Assembly: GCA_014621425.1 (NCBI GenBank)
Contig: JAANBB010000019.1
Location: 186,001 to 250,000, forward strand
DNA from: Cylindrodendrum hubeiense
Taxonomy: Eukaryota; Ascomycota; Sordariomycetes; Hypocreales; Nectriaceae
Direction: 5' to 3'
DNA: 64,000 nt
The notes under the pieces are model-generated. The model saw only the letters and a program-made list of their open reading frames with translations, was not told where the DNA came from and searched no databases. The translations under genes and the position numbers were made by a program. Shown in pieces: positions 34,081 through 46,542 of this stretch. The stretch's first letter is position 1; every line of letters starts with the position of its first letter.

Positions 34081-36902
34081 TCATCTATGAATAAGTCTTT
34101 CTACAGTCTCGGTTGGAAGGATTCCGTATTTCGCAAAGGCCGGTACGATGAGTGTGTAAGCCTCAGTCGTATCCTGGGCCAAACCACCGTTCACAACCTC
34201 GTTGGCGATCATGCTGAACACAGAGTTATCCCACCGCCTGACCTTCCGTGACATTTCTCTATCCAAGTTGGCTCCTTCACTATCATAAGTCGTGATTCCC
34301 TGAACTTCTTCAATATTCGAAGCGATGGCAAGGATAAAGAGTGAAAACAGCTCCTGGGCACATTGAAGTGGCAGGCTGCTGTCACGACGCAGTGGAATAT
34401 ATACGTTAGCCAGCGGAGGAAGACTAACTTCAATGTCTCGGACATCCCCCTCTAGATCAGCATTAACCGGTAGCGATTCTTTCGGCCTACATATGTCAGA
34501 CACGGGGCATTCTTAGGATGAGACATACTTACTCTGAAGCTTCCGAGAGGAACATGCCAAAACACCAAGCAAGATCATTCTTGCTTCTTTTTATCACATT
34601 CATCCCATCGGGACATAGGGTACGAGAGGTGTCCACCCCAAGCCATTGCTGCAGCGTTCTGCTCAATTCCTCAAGATTCTGACCTGCAGAATTCCCCACT
34701 ATCCGCCAGTTACTTGCCTGATCAACTTCAAAAGATTCTCTATTTTCTTCTTCAGGATCATCATCTAGGTCGGTAATAGACTGCTCTTTGACTGCGAGAG
34801 TGTAGAGCCAAAGTGACAAAACTGCCTTGATCAAGTGCGAGTCTAATAGTTGCCAGGAACGGTAGTCTTCCCGATCGGAGCCTTCCTCGTGAGGAAGTCT
34901 TTTCTTGAGTCGAAAGGATAAGTTTTCCCGTGTATCATCCAGATTGTGGTAATGCCTATGCCGACCTGATCTCATAGTGAATCCCCAAGACAGCTCAAAA
35001 TCCCGGTGAATGAGGCGGTCCTCGGTGTCATATTGAGGAATTTTGAATCCGTCTTTTTTCCAAACAACGGTTCCGACCCCACTGAGGACTTTCATGGCAC
35101 CTTCAATGCTTGCAGACAAATTGCCCGATATTTGAGCAACTTCGCTGTTGCCTGAAAGCAAGCCCTCAATCTCCATGTATGTTTGAAGATGCTTGTCCTC
35201 TTCAGAGCTCAACTTGCCCCCCAGCATGACTTCTAGTGGTTTCGTTGATCGGATCGGACCAAATAATTGCTGCAAGTCCCACAACTTAGCTACTTTGGCG
35301 GTATTCTGAAAGCCTTCTGAGTCGCTCGTTTCTCTGTGTATTTTCGACCTTTCAACTGCTGAGCCATAGATCGCATCATAACCCACTATGAGCTCCCAGA
35401 ATACCTTGTCTTCCACTTCCGTCGAGGGGGAAAAGCCTAGGTTCCTGATGTATGGATAGCGGCTACGTATGTTTCTCCTTTCTCGCGCTTTTTCAAATTC
35501 GAATCCCCACTGTTCTCGCCAGTGTTCCAGGTTTGTATTGCCACTGATCTCTTTCAAGGGTATTTTATGAGATTTCGCTGCATCCTTTGTTTTATCGAAA
35601 GAGTCAGAACCTTTCGACAGACACTGCGGATGTCTGGGGCCCTTTTTCTCGGAGATGATGTGCAGTGTCAACCAGGCCAACTCATGACCTTGGATTACTG
35701 GTATGTTTTGAGGGTCTGAAGCAAGTCCTCTTCTAGCCCATGCTCTAACAGCTGTCATTATGAGAGTAATGCCGAGTTGAAGAATGGTTGCCGACCAATG
35801 TAGAGCTCGAAGGCCTACAAATTGCACAACGAATCCGATAACTGCCACGAAGGTGGAGGTGGCCGCCAAAGAACTGATAACCTATTAGCACCACCAAAAG
35901 GATGACAGTATGTTCTTACCTGTAATCGTTCGTGTTCAATCTCGAGGTTCTGATGCTGTGGTTGTCCTTCTCATTGAACAATGCATAAGATGCGAAGTGC
36001 TGGTCACTGACTGTACAAGCCTTCTGTATCTTGACAATCTTCAATCCATCATTTATCGCTCCCTTGGTGGCCACGAATTCATGCTCAGTTGTAATTCCCT
36101 CGATCACATGCCCACAAGCCATCATGCCACCGATGATGCACATTGAGCCAACAAGGAAACACGGGTATCCGTAATCTGAAACAGCGCTACCGGCCTTTTC
36201 CCACTTCCAGTGGTATGTGGCGACGGCTGGGAAGGCAAGCGCAAATGACTGCAGTAAGCATCCAAACAAAGCCCAACACCAGAGTTCCCACGACTTGGCT
36301 GTCGCGTTCTTGATATTCAGCGCAAGATTTGGGACTGCGTGACCAAGTGTTTCCAGGTATGTCGTTTGCTGAGGGGAGATCCATTCAGGAAAAGACCCGC
36401 TCTCCAGAAGCCCTCCTTTTATCCCACCGACGATGTCAAATACGTGACCATCCGAAGTGATTATGATGGCTTTCATTCCTTCTGAGCCCCCGATCATCCG
36501 AACGATCTGCTGACCGCTCCACATCTCGCATACACTGTCAGAGGTCGAAGATAGTAGCTCTTGTTCAGCTTCTGACTGACTCTTCCGGGCCCTTCAACAA
36601 TTTAGCCAGGCAATCAATGTGCTAATTTCATTTTTCACCTACCTGCCGACAATTGCCTTCAGCTTTTTCACTCCGCCCACGCGAATAGCGCTCACAATTA
36701 CAGTCATAATACCCAATGGGCCCATGGCTAAAAGGGCATTGTCGGCCCAGCCCATGCTCATGCTCAGAAATTGTTTGGTGACCTGCTCCCCGAAAAGAGT
36801 TAGAAGTGGCGCGAGGTCACTGAAAAGATTGTTCGAAAATTCGTCACCAGCGAATTCATCGGAGTTGGCGTTCGCTGTAGCATTGTCTGTAACTGGAGCC
36901 AT
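34081..36902 (-). CDS. large multi-pass membrane protein of an uncharacterised fungal family
   Basis: Four exons: 36902-36643, 35920 to 36591, 34533 to 35873 and 34081 to 34486 (minus), phases 2-2-2 joining cleanly; 892 residues. The N-terminus has LLTLFGEQVTKQFLSMSMGW, then a hydrophobic segment LAMGPLGIMTVIVSAIRVGG, then GRARKSQSEAEQELLSST. I recall this FGEQ-KQFLS plus P-L-G-hydrophobic-S-x-I-R-V layout from many fungal hypothetical proteins, often fused to or near ankyrin repeats. More membrane spans follow: ALFGCLLQSFALAFPAVA, CFLVGSMCIIGGMMACGHVI, the paired segments at the start of exon 3, and AVLSLWLYTLAV. Between spans are long soluble regions rich in charge (about residues 360-640). 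No enzymatic motif is seen. The C-terminal 135 residues are soluble. Function unknown; possibly a membrane sensor. Confidence 0.8.
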
Positions 36903-38537
36903 TGTTACAGCTGGAGCGGTGATGAGATGAGGGGTAGGTCATCAAATTACAAGGCTACGACGGGAATCTATCCGTATTTTATATGCTTGATAGACCGGGC
37001 ACGTGTTCTATTGCGGGGGTGGTTGTCTTGGGCTTTATCTCTTCGGCTGAAAGAGGTGGCGTTTTATTGAGGCCACCCATGCGTTCTAGACGTACCAATC
37101 GAATCAAGGGATTCCACTCAGCTCCTACAAGGTCCTAATGAGTCAGAGTTATAGAGGAAGCTAAGGGTAGGTAATGCCTTAGATCTAAGGTTTCAGGATC
37201 TACTCATAATGATGTAAATGGCTTCACAGCTGAAATACCTGGACTAGGAAAAAGCAAGAAGAACCTCGTATTCCAACAACTCCGGCCTCTAGCGGGGGTA
37301 GCTCTTTCCTTTATTGAGGGCTGCTATAGACAGCAGCTGTTGCTAAGGACAGATGCGATATTGGATAAGGTCTGCAAAAGCTACAAATGGCCAAAGTCTC
37401 AAGATGCAGCTCCACCCTAGCACTACAGGCTAGATAACAGGGAGGTTTGAGGTTCGATAATATATGATGCGTGCTCAGCTTGCGCAGGTAAGATACACTC
37501 AGATCTCGATAGATACGCAATTAATTCCCTACTATATACGTCTTCAGGGTCACCTTGGTGGCTGTTGCAGCAATTACTGTTTCAGGGATCATTAGTCTTT
37601 TGGGGTACAATGTACACCGGCTTTCCTTGCATTGGCAGGATATAATTCCATTGTATCAGCGATCTATCTTCAACAGGAAGTTTCGCTCTATTTTAGGACT
37701 ATCGGTTCAACCCAATCAATGAGTTTAAGATCGCTAGGGGAACATTTTGGGGACAGCAAGCTAGACTATCCACCTTCATCACCGTCATCTTTGACGTCAA
37801 GGATTATCAGCGTCTTCAGTCATATTTGAAGTTATCTTTAGTCATGCTCAATTATTACTCTGTCCGGTCCATTTTTATAGCATCCTTTAGAGATTCATCT
37901 GATGAGACAATATTGTAAGGTGGTATCGATCAGATTTGACTTTATTATTCATTTTCATTAGCCTCAGTCTTGGTCTTCCTTATCATTGCTAACGTGTCAC
38001 CCCCACACACATTGCCCTCATCATCACTCTACCTTTCTGGGTGGATTGTTGAGTTTTCTAGTCTCTCTTGCACCCTCCTACCACATCTTACAATGCCCGA
38101 ATCGCGATGCTCGATACTCCGACAGAGACTGAGCTAGAGCTCGGAGGCGTACACAGAGCGTGCACGAAGGTGGTTCCCAATAAGGGCCAATTACTCTTCT
38201 CGAGGGTCCGGGAATTGGAGGTGGCCTATTTGATAAATAATATCCCATCCTATCCTCTATCCTCGAAGGAATCACATCCTCTTTTCAGTAAAAGATCCAA
38301 TTTCGGATCGTCAATGCGTGGTATTATTTGAACATGTCTTGGCGTGCTGCCTGTAATTTCAGGCAGAGCATCCAAGCATCCACCACGGTCCCGACAATCG
38401 GCGATCACGAACCATCCTCAAATTCCAGCATCTATGCCACTCTCAGTCGACGCTTTGTTCGTGGGTGAATGAGCCGACAGAGCTGGTTTCTAATAAATTG
38501 CTCCTCAATCTTCCCACAACTTTTCCACTGTCTCCCA
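36903..38537. other. 1.6-kb divergent intergenic region
   Basis: Contains promoters for the membrane-protein gene (minus) and the TPR-like gene (plus). Frames up to 87 codons (38068-38331) have no motif. A perfect 14-bp palindrome is at 37177-37190. An ATG at 38469 in frame with the TPR gene is an alternative start. Confidence 0.5.
37177..37190. repeat. perfect 14-bp palindrome
   Basis: CCTTAGATCTAAGG reads the same on both strands. It could be a dimeric-factor site for the divergent genes or chance. Confidence 0.6.
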
Positions 38538-41054
38538 ATGGCCACATGCCTATGCAGCAGCGTTCGCCATCTGGCGCAAGATTTTGACGATGCCAAGGCC
38601 AAAGACCTCACTCCGGAACTGAATCGGCATTTGGCAGCGATCCGAAAAATCCTCGCCAAGTCGAAACCATTTGCCCGCGATGTTCAGTACCATGTCGCGC
38701 CCAACAATCACCGGGCAATGAAGGTTCTTTCCATACAATCAGTCGACATGGCAAAGGTAAACCAGGTCTGCGAGAGGTTCAAGGACAACATGGACGGGTT
38801 TTGGATGCCCTCCGACGACCTGATTCACGCAGAACTTCGTCGAAGGGTCGTTTGCATCATCGTCTTTCTCAGGTCGACCCTGGATCCTGATGCCATAATT
38901 CCGCCTCGCATTGCTCGGTTCGTTCAAGGACAAAAGCATTCGGAGCTTCGTTACTCGGGCAAGAAATATATAAAAATAGCCCGGAGGCTCGGCGGGATCG
39001 GATCAGTCTTCTGCCTTCCTCTGGATATACCTTCATCTACGTAAGTCATCTTCCCAGGCGTACCAGTATATGCTCACCCAAGTAGATATGAGAGATACGT
39101 GAATATGGACGATGAAGAAACGTTTACTCATCTGAATTCGATCTGTCCAGAAGGCCAGGCGTATACCGAATATCTGCAACGCTTGATTGTAAGCCAGCTT
39201 AATGGTATTTCTTCTTGTTCTTTTCATTGGCAATCTTGGTATAGCTAACCTTTTCAAGATCCCTCTCTGCCACTCTCATACCACAATCTCTTTGTGGAGT
39301 ACGGGGATGTACTCCCAGACTCAGACCAGATGCTCCTCCTCCTTCAAGCATTCGGTGGCTTAGAAGTCCCCGCCATCCTCCTGAAAAATATACACCTTCC
39401 TCAAAGGCGCTGGAATAGCGAAGGTGAAATCCGAAGCGTGGACGCCAAGGAGTTCGGCATTCCTCCTGAGCTTATAAGTCTTTTGTCGGATGATAATCGC
39501 CTCGCTCGAGCAGCTGCGTGCCCAGCTATAACTCAAATTCTCCATGATGATGATATACTCACTTGGACTCTCCGACCTGAAACAATCTCGTTGTTTTCCA
39601 TCACGTTACTTCCCCAAACAGCAGAACATTTGGCAATTCTAGCTCTGAGATTGATCTGCTTTGTCTGTCCTCCTTGTTATGAAGGCAACATCACTTGGTA
39701 TGATCTGTTCTTGTCATGGTAAAACTTGCCGCTCACAATGTGCTTGCAGGTCCTCACAGCTGAAAAAGTATGTCTGGCCATTACTAGACTTGGCCACAGA
39801 GCGAAAGAAAATACCAGCATCTCATAAAAACGATGCGATTGAGGCACTCCTATATTTCTCCGAAAGAGACTCATTCAACATCCGCCGCATAGCCATCGAG
39901 CGAGCTAGGCTGCTTTTGCGCAAATCCATGCCCTATTTCCTACACGCCTCAGTCGCACTTTTCCAAAGCATTCACTGTCACCTTGATGGAGACCTCACCA
40001 AGTCCGATGCCAAGATACGGGAGTTCCTCTCCAAAGCTCAAGATCCCGTTACTCGCAATGACAATGCGCTAACTGGGAGACTTCATATATCTCAGATCGA
40101 GAACAAGATTCAGCGCTGTGACGACGATGTAACCTCGTGCATCCTTAGCTGGCAAGGAAAACATCCATTATCAACTCTCGAAATTGAAGTTACCCGTCGG
40201 CTTCAAAGTACAGCAGCAAAATTCTTTCAGTCTATAGGGGACTTCCAAACGGCACGCGCTTCCCTGGAGCAATACCTATACCTGAGCCCGGCAGAACCGA
40301 TACGAGTAATTACCCGCCGTCTTATTGTTGGAAGGCTTGCGGATATATACTGCGAGTTACACGACTATGGGAAGGCAGTCGAGATTTTGCAGCCAGAGTT
40401 GGATAATTTGAGTGAGGTCGAAATGAAAGGCCGCCCCGCGAGACGTCTATTATTGGCATCCGTCGAGGCTTCTATCGGTCAAGGCAGGCTGGACGTGGCA
40501 AATTCGACGCTGCAAGCGTTAGTGGATGTTGAGCCACCCGAGCTGAACGACATTACCGCCCAATTACTGTACATTCGCAGGCTTATGGCTGAAGCGCGTA
40601 CAGTCCACGAACGACTAGAATTTGCCGAGGCCTTGGAGCGGTGGAGATTTGCTTTGGAAAAGATCAATCAACTGGCGACATTCAAATCCAGTTATTCCTT
40701 CACCACGGCCATCGTTTATTTGTCCATGGCCCACGCTCAACTGCATATCGGCGACAATGAAGGCGGTAGGAAGTCATGGGCCATTGCTGCAGAGATATTC
40801 AGGAGCGAGAAGTGCCAGTACTGGATCCCGGTTGCGGCTACGACATGGCTACGAAAGACTGTCAGTGCGATATATCAGTTGCAGGGTTGGCCATTTCGAA
40901 TGATGTTACCAGGCAGGAAGCCGGACGTCACATGGCCATGAGAATGTTGAAGCTTGCTGTTTGTGAATATTTTTTCAACTCCTTTACGGCGAAATCGTAC
41001 GATCGATACCCTATTAAATTTCCCTGCATATACAGGTGTTGGATAAACTTGTAA
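38538..41054 (+). CDS. TPR-like helical-repeat protein of unknown function
   Basis: Exons 38538-39040, 39086-39204, 39259-39697, 39750-40860 and 40917-41054 give about 769 residues. Without the last intron, exon 4 would read on to a stop at 40941 (750 residues); splicing from 40861 to 40916 (56 nt) instead yields a helical tail EAGRHMAMRMLKLAVCEYFF, which I prefer. An alternative start is the in-frame ATG at 38469. The second half is helical and TPR-like: AAKFFQSIGDFQTARASLEQ, GRLADIYCELHDYGKAVEIL, ASVEASIGQGRLDVANSTLQ and AHAQLHIGDNEGGRKSWAIA each show paired helices with the small-residue pattern of tetratricopeptide repeats. The N-terminal 170 residues have no recognised motif. TPR arrays bind partner proteins; no enzymatic residues are evident. 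Confidence 0.75.
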
Positions 41055-42182
41055 ATATGCTTAAGTGACGGCCGGGTGGCGCTTTCCCGTGCTAGCGGAA
41101 ACCCAGGCGTAGAGTGACTCGAAGAATATCAGAATCCAACAGCGACGTTAATCTCTCAGTTTGGTTGAAGCACAACCGAGATGTTCGTTGGGCAATTACG
41201 GCTTGCGTAAGCCAAGTGCAATCACTCTCCAAAATTCTCACAGATAGCATCTCCACGAGCGAATTCTGCTGAATGAGGCCACTCGTAGTACCGCAATACC
41301 CGCCCTCAGCTCTCTATGATGCGAATCGCCGAACGACGGACCCCCACGATCCAGGAATCTCATGTGGAAAGCGGTGTCTTTGCTCACGGTGAGGAATATG
41401 TGTGGGACAAACCCTGTCAAGCCTGAAAACTAGCGGCTCAGCACTGAGCCAAGGGCGGAGCAGCGGGGTGGAGCTGCATGGTGCTAACAAGGATCCATCT
41501 TCACATATTTCTCACGGTGAGAAATCAGCTCCAGCACATCCCTCCATGACAGGGGTTAGTGTCGCACATAATTTTCACCGTGAGAAAAGCTGCGCTCCGA
41601 GGCCCTCCTGAACAGGGAACTGTTCCGCATCTTCCACGTGGAGAATAACTCTGGGATCACAGATACACCACCTGATCCGTCTTGTTAGCACACGATACCG
41701 CTACCAGTATGTCAATACGCCAGGCACGACCCAGAATAACAGCCATTGCGCTCGGAGCTCCGCCTAATCCCGACTCAGGCTGGTGGTGGTTTGGCGTTTA
41801 CGAATCGCACTTACCCTACACCATCAACAACAGATGTTCAATCTGTTGACTCCTAGCTGCGTTATGTTGGTACTACCATGAACTTTTATTAAAATATCCT
41901 CGTGTCCTTCGTGACATTGTGTAAGTAAGGATGAGAGTATTGGATGCAGGTGACTTAGACTAGAACTCTTCTCTAGCTTTGATCGAAATAACACAAAAAT
42001 GCTGTTCTAGAACAGACATGTTGAAACCCAAGAGACAAACAACAAGGAATAATTTCAACAACAATGTGAGCTAACTATTTTTATATCATTCTAGAAATTA
42101 TTTGCATTTATTATGATCTTCCAACGCTACTCACACACGACCTTGCAATGTATTTCTCATCAGTTATCCATCTCCGTGCCCA
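41055..42182. other. convergent spacer containing a palindrome array
   Basis: Lies between the 3' ends of the TPR-like and MFS genes. The left half (41381-41645) is crowded with short inverted repeats; the right half is AT-rich and featureless. No gene is supported, although a 69-codon plus frame spans the palindromes. Confidence 0.6.
41381..41645. repeat. array of short palindromes at ~60-bp intervals
   Basis: Inverted repeats follow each other: CTCACGGTGAG (41383-41393), GGCTCAGCACTGAGCC (41435-41450), TTTCTCACGGTGAGAAA (41508-41524), TTTTCACCGTGAGAAAA (41572-41588), GAACAGGGAACTGTTC (about 41610-41625) and TTCCACGTGGAGAA (41632-41645). Three share the CAC-G/C-GTGAG core, so they are related copies. 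The second and third CACNGTGAG units are also preceded by CACAT(A/AA)TT and followed by CC(A/T)...ACAGGG, showing that the repeat extends beyond the palindrome. Confidence 0.8.
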
Positions 42183-43917
42183 TCAAAGTGACATATCGAC
42201 ATCTTTGATCCAGAGAAGAAGCCCCCAGTTGACCATGGCAACAATGGCCATCCCCCACATCGCCATTCCAACGTAATTGTGCTCCAATCCCCAGCCGAGA
42301 ACCGCACCACCAATGGTGGGTCCCATGATACGAGCAGCGCTTGAGGTGCTGGAAGCAAACCCATGGACTGTACCCAGCAGCGTAGGAGCTGGCGCTGATG
42401 CGTTAACCAAGAGCATTGTTGCAGGCCCACAAAATACTCGGGAAATAACGTGCACCGAAAGCACTACTGCAAGGCAAGACCAAATCACAGCAGCCTTCTC
42501 TGGGAGCAAAACAAGGTATGGCAACACGAAGTATGCCAGGATGCTGAGCGGTAGGAAGATGCGGTAAGACTTAAGAACTCCTATGCGATCGTTGATCCTG
42601 AGATAAACAAACAGCTGGAGGGGTATTCCAACAGTGCCAATAATCGTATTGGCGAATCCGATCTTTTGGCTAGATAGTCCAAGTCCACCACCAAAGCTGA
42701 ATGGCAGGCTGGCTGTCGAGTTGTCCGCTCTGGGCGTTGGGAGGAGGATGAAGAAGACTGAGTTGAATGCCGAGACGTGAAGAGATTGGAGGAAGGATTG
42801 AAGCAGCGTGAGGCACACATTCCTCGTAAATATCGACCTGAAACGTGGTCGCTCCTTGATGGGATCTCTGGAGGGTTGCGTCTGTTCGGCTTCATCATCC
42901 ATTGGAACAGAGATGGTCGCATCGTCATCGATCTCGGCCTGAAGTGGCTCATAAGAAGGGTCGGATCCGCGCCTTAATATTTTCCGAGTGAGGATTTTAC
43001 CAAGTTGTCGGCCGCGGTCTGGCTTATGCCGCAGTACCGGATGCGTTTCTTCAAGTCCTAGGATAATACCAAGGGCTGCGGTGAGCAGGATGACGGCGGA
43101 GAACAAGTTAGGCAGCGCATAAGGGAACCTGGTCATCCAGTATACGCCGTCTTCGCCGCCAAAGAAAGAACCAGGGCCGAAAATGTTAGGGAGTGAGTTG
43201 ATAGGATCCGCAAGGAAGCCACTCAGGAGCGGCCCAATAATGGCGCCAACGTTGAAGCACATGGGCAGGAGCAGAAATGCGCGAGACTGATATCTAGGAG
43301 TATCTTAGCATGTAAGTGGACTGCGGATAATGCGATGCGACATACCGTTTATCGAGAATGACCTCGGACACCATGGTTCTAAGCACACCGACATTGCCGT
43401 TGAGCGCACCCGCCAGGAACCGGAAGAAGAAGGCAAAATAAATCGACGTCGAGAATCCCATGCCAATCGCAGACAGAGTCGTGCCTACGAGGCCAATGAT
43501 CAAGACGCGTTTCCGGCCAAAGAGCGGGCTGTCGGCGGCGTGCCCCCACCACATGGACGTGATGCACTGGGCCGCCGCAAAGGTGGCAGTGAGGTAGCCT
43601 GCTGTCTTTGCGATTTCCGCGTCATTCAGTGACGGTTCGAGCCACTTCAGTTGGTAGAAAAGGTACGATGTAAGCGACCTTTCGCTCAATGGTTCGGCCA
43701 GCCGCGCAAAGACCATGATGGCTAATTGGCCCTTCCTCGGGATGGACGTCCAGGACACAGGCTGCGGCTTTGGAGCTTCAACATCGGAGTCCTCGGTCGA
43801 GTCCCTTGGGCTTCCCAGCTCTCCATTCTGAGGGCTCTTTGGCTGTTCCGAGAGCAGAGGTGTCTGTTCGTCTGACGGCGACGGCTTGCCGCCGGGGCGA
43901 CGCGACGACGAACCCAT
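42183..43917 (-). CDS. MFS transporter, 12-TM drug/metal-chelate type
   Basis: Exons 43917-43346 and 43293-42183, with a 52-nt intron; 560 residues. The start at 43917 (MGSSSRRPGG) is the first ATG of the frame. A long acidic cytoplasmic N-terminus (about 70 residues) precedes VFARLAEPLSERSLTSYLFY. The MFS motif A appears as WWGHAADSPLFGRKRVLIIG, the loop between helices 2 and 3. GALNGNVGVLRTMVSEV (helix 4) and FNVGAIIGPLLSGFLADP (helix 5, motif C-like G-x-x-x-G-P) follow. A central hydrophilic loop of about 90 residues separates the two six-helix halves. The layout resembles plant ZIF1-like and fungal relatives of unknown substrate. Plasma or vacuolar membrane location is likely. It shares its promoter region with the divergent second MFS gene. 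Confidence 0.88.
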
Positions 43918-44744
43918 TTCTGAAGAGGCGGGCCGGTTCAATGCACGAGGCGCGGTAGCATCTGTCAAGTCAAGAGAAGAAGTATACCATGTCGGCAGCA
44001 CTGTGAGAAGTTCTGGGAGACGATTCGCCGGCCGGTCTCTCCCGATAACCGGAGCCTCAAGCTCGCGTGGGGAGCTTCGTCAGGTCAACGGCGGGTATCC
44101 CTAGCGCCGTGTGATGGTGGGTAGTGGTCGGTCCTAACCCCCTGCGATGCCGTTGAGGCTAATGCCCCTGCCCATGAACGACCCATGAGCCCAGGTTACT
44201 GAACGAAATTCCCTCATGGCGTTGACCTTGGCCCGCTGTGGAGAAATTGACTACCGAGCAGGCTGCTAAGAATGGGCCCTCTCCACAGATCAAGGATCCC
44301 GGACGGTCGCCCATTGCATCACAGGCCCACCCTCACGAACCCATGCTAAAAACCCAGGCGTGCTTTGGCATGCGCAGACTTTTTCAAGGGTGATATTCTT
44401 GCATCGGAGCAGCTTCGGGCCTTCGGTCGTAAGCCATGATGGGTGCACAACGGGCTTAGTCGCATCTTATCAATCTGATTGTGCCCCATGCGTCGCGCCT
44501 AACTTCAAGCAGCGTCAAGGCCCACCCCGTCAATCGGGAACTCTGTATCCTGGCTAGCAATTTCGCCGTCAGATGATGGGCGGTGGGGCCTCTGTTTCTG
44601 GAAAGATTGATAAAGGTTGTGGAAGCCGGCTGTGCAGTATCCCTCTGCATGCTTCCTTGATTGGGTGAAACAGCACATCAACCTTTCTGCTCTCATTGCT
44701 CCCCTTGATATTTTTGTGTTTTTCTCACCATCCGTACGGCAATA
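43918..44744. promoter_or_regulatory. divergent promoter region of two MFS genes
   Basis: The 827-bp spacer contains both start regions. GC-rich on the left; just before the right-hand start is a T-rich stretch followed by TTTCTCACCATCC, typical of fungal core promoters. No TATA box was assigned. Open frames on both strands lack motifs. Confidence 0.5.
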
Positions 44745-46542
44745 ATGGCTCAACTCCAGGGCGATGTTGCGGAGCAAGGCACCCCCGAACAGCGCCTAGA
44801 GCTCGGGAACAAGGAGGCTCATCTCATCACCGAGGTCAAGCCGTCCAGCACCTCCAGTGACTCGGGTCGCGATGGCCTCAAGCCCGTGCCTTTGACGTGG
44901 AAGCTCGCCTCTGTCGTGCTGGTGACCGCCATTGGCTTCGGCTCGCAATGGAGTTCCGGCATCACTGGAGCGATGAAGAGCACCATCAAGAAGGAAATGA
45001 ACATCAACAACACCCAGTTTTCCCTTCTCGAGGCCAGTGAGGACTTCATGGTCACCGCCTTGATGCTTCTCAGTGGCATTGTCACTGATCGAATTGGAGG
45101 CGCAGGTAAGTTTTGAGAGTAGTTCCCGTACTCGCAAAAATGCTGACGAAGCCACTAGGTGCCATGTTGTACGGCAATGTCATCTACTCAGTTGGCTCAA
45201 TTCTGGTTGCCGCGGCCGCTCAGACCCGCTCATACAAGTTCATGATAGCGGGCAGAGTTATCCGCGCTCTCGGAGATATTGCGACCCAGGTAGCCCAGTA
45301 CAAGGTTTTCTCGTCTTGGTTCGCGCCCGGCAATGGATTTGCCTCCACTCTGGGGTTCGAACTCGGCATTGGAAAGATTGGCGCCTTTGCCGGAAAGTCC
45401 TCGGCCAACATCATCGCCAAGAACACTGGCGACTTTGCCTGGGTCTTCTGGGTTGCCGTGTTTATGAACATTTTCACCAATGTCATGACTGGCGTCTTCT
45501 ATTGGTTCACAAAGGTCGCCAACAGCAAATTCCATGGTGTTGACGATCCCGCCACCGGAGAGCGATTGACAGAGAAGACCAAGAAATTTGAGCTCAGGAA
45601 GATCTTGGAGCTACCATGGTCCTTCTGGTGTGTTATGCTCTTCTCGCTTTTTGAGACTTCGACAGCAATCGTTTTCCTTCAGAATGCGACTGAGCTTGCC
45701 GAACAACGATTCGGTACCGATTCTATTGCTGCCGGTTGGTACAGCTCTGTCCTCCAATATGCTGGTAAGTGACTATACTCAATACCGTTACCTCTAGAAT
45801 GTTAACTCATTGTTCCAGGATTTTTCGTTGTTCCGCTTCTCGGCGTTTTCCTTGACATGTACGGCCAACGAATTTCTATCTGTAAGTGATGAACCCAGGC
45901 AAGTATACACATATCGTTAAGTTAACATTAAATTTAGTGGTTTTCTGTGGTATCGGCATGTTTACTTCCATGCTCCTCGTTACCTTCTCAGCAGGTACTA
46001 CTGGAACAGCCGCGTCTTTCGGAGTCTTTGCCTTCGCATACTGCTTTGGACCTACTACTATTATTGACGGTACTCGCACGTCAATGTGGGATAGCACAGT
46101 CTTTGGCTCTGCTTACTCCATCAAGATTATGCTTAACAATGCGTAAGACAAGATGCCTGAACTCAAGTTATTTCCTTACTAACGAAGTTGTAGGATGAAT
46201 ATCATTGTACGAGTCATTACTGGCAGAATTCAAGATGCCGACAACAACTCCTATGACAAAGTCACCATCGTATATACCATCCTCGCTGGCTGCTCCGTTG
46301 CCGTGTCCCTGCTTCTTGCTGTCATTGCCTGGCGATCAGTCGACCTTGGACATCTGCAATGGACACGAAAGATGAGAATTGCTCGTGGCGCTATTCTGAA
46401 TGAAAGAAAGGCTCGGTTTTATGAGGAGAAAGGTGGACGAAACAAGACCATTTCGATGGTGTGTTTCGCAAGCCTTATCGCTCTTACTCTGGGTAGTTGG
46501 TGTGCCTACTTCTGGGGAGTCGCCACTGGAAACAACGAGTAG
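44745..46542 (+). CDS. MFS transporter, MFSD1-like, five exons
   Basis: Exons 44745-45105, 45159-45764, 45819-45881, 45938-46142 and 46194-46542; 527 residues, all phases agreeing. After a soluble 50-residue N-terminus comes helix 1, VVLVTAIGFGSQWSSGITGA, and the motif-A position reads SGIVTDRIGGAGAMLYGN, split by intron 1. GRVIRALGDIATQVAQYKVF and GFELGIGKIGAFAGKSSANI form helices 4 and 5. A cytoplasmic loop (residues about 240-275) leads to the second half. The sequence has the look of MFSD1-type proteins, members of which handle peptides or organic ions in endolysosomes, but I cannot assign a substrate. Exon 3 is only 63 nt. The tail ends WCAYFWGVATGNNE with no sorting signal I recognise. 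Confidence 0.85.

Noticed and set aside
39189..39258. GTAAGC donor at 39189 in the TPR-like gene
   Set aside because: It leaves the following exon out of frame; the donor at 39205 keeps the frame.
41402..41611. 69-codon plus-strand frame through the palindrome array
   Set aside because: The open frame is explained by the repeated palindromes and has no protein-like features.
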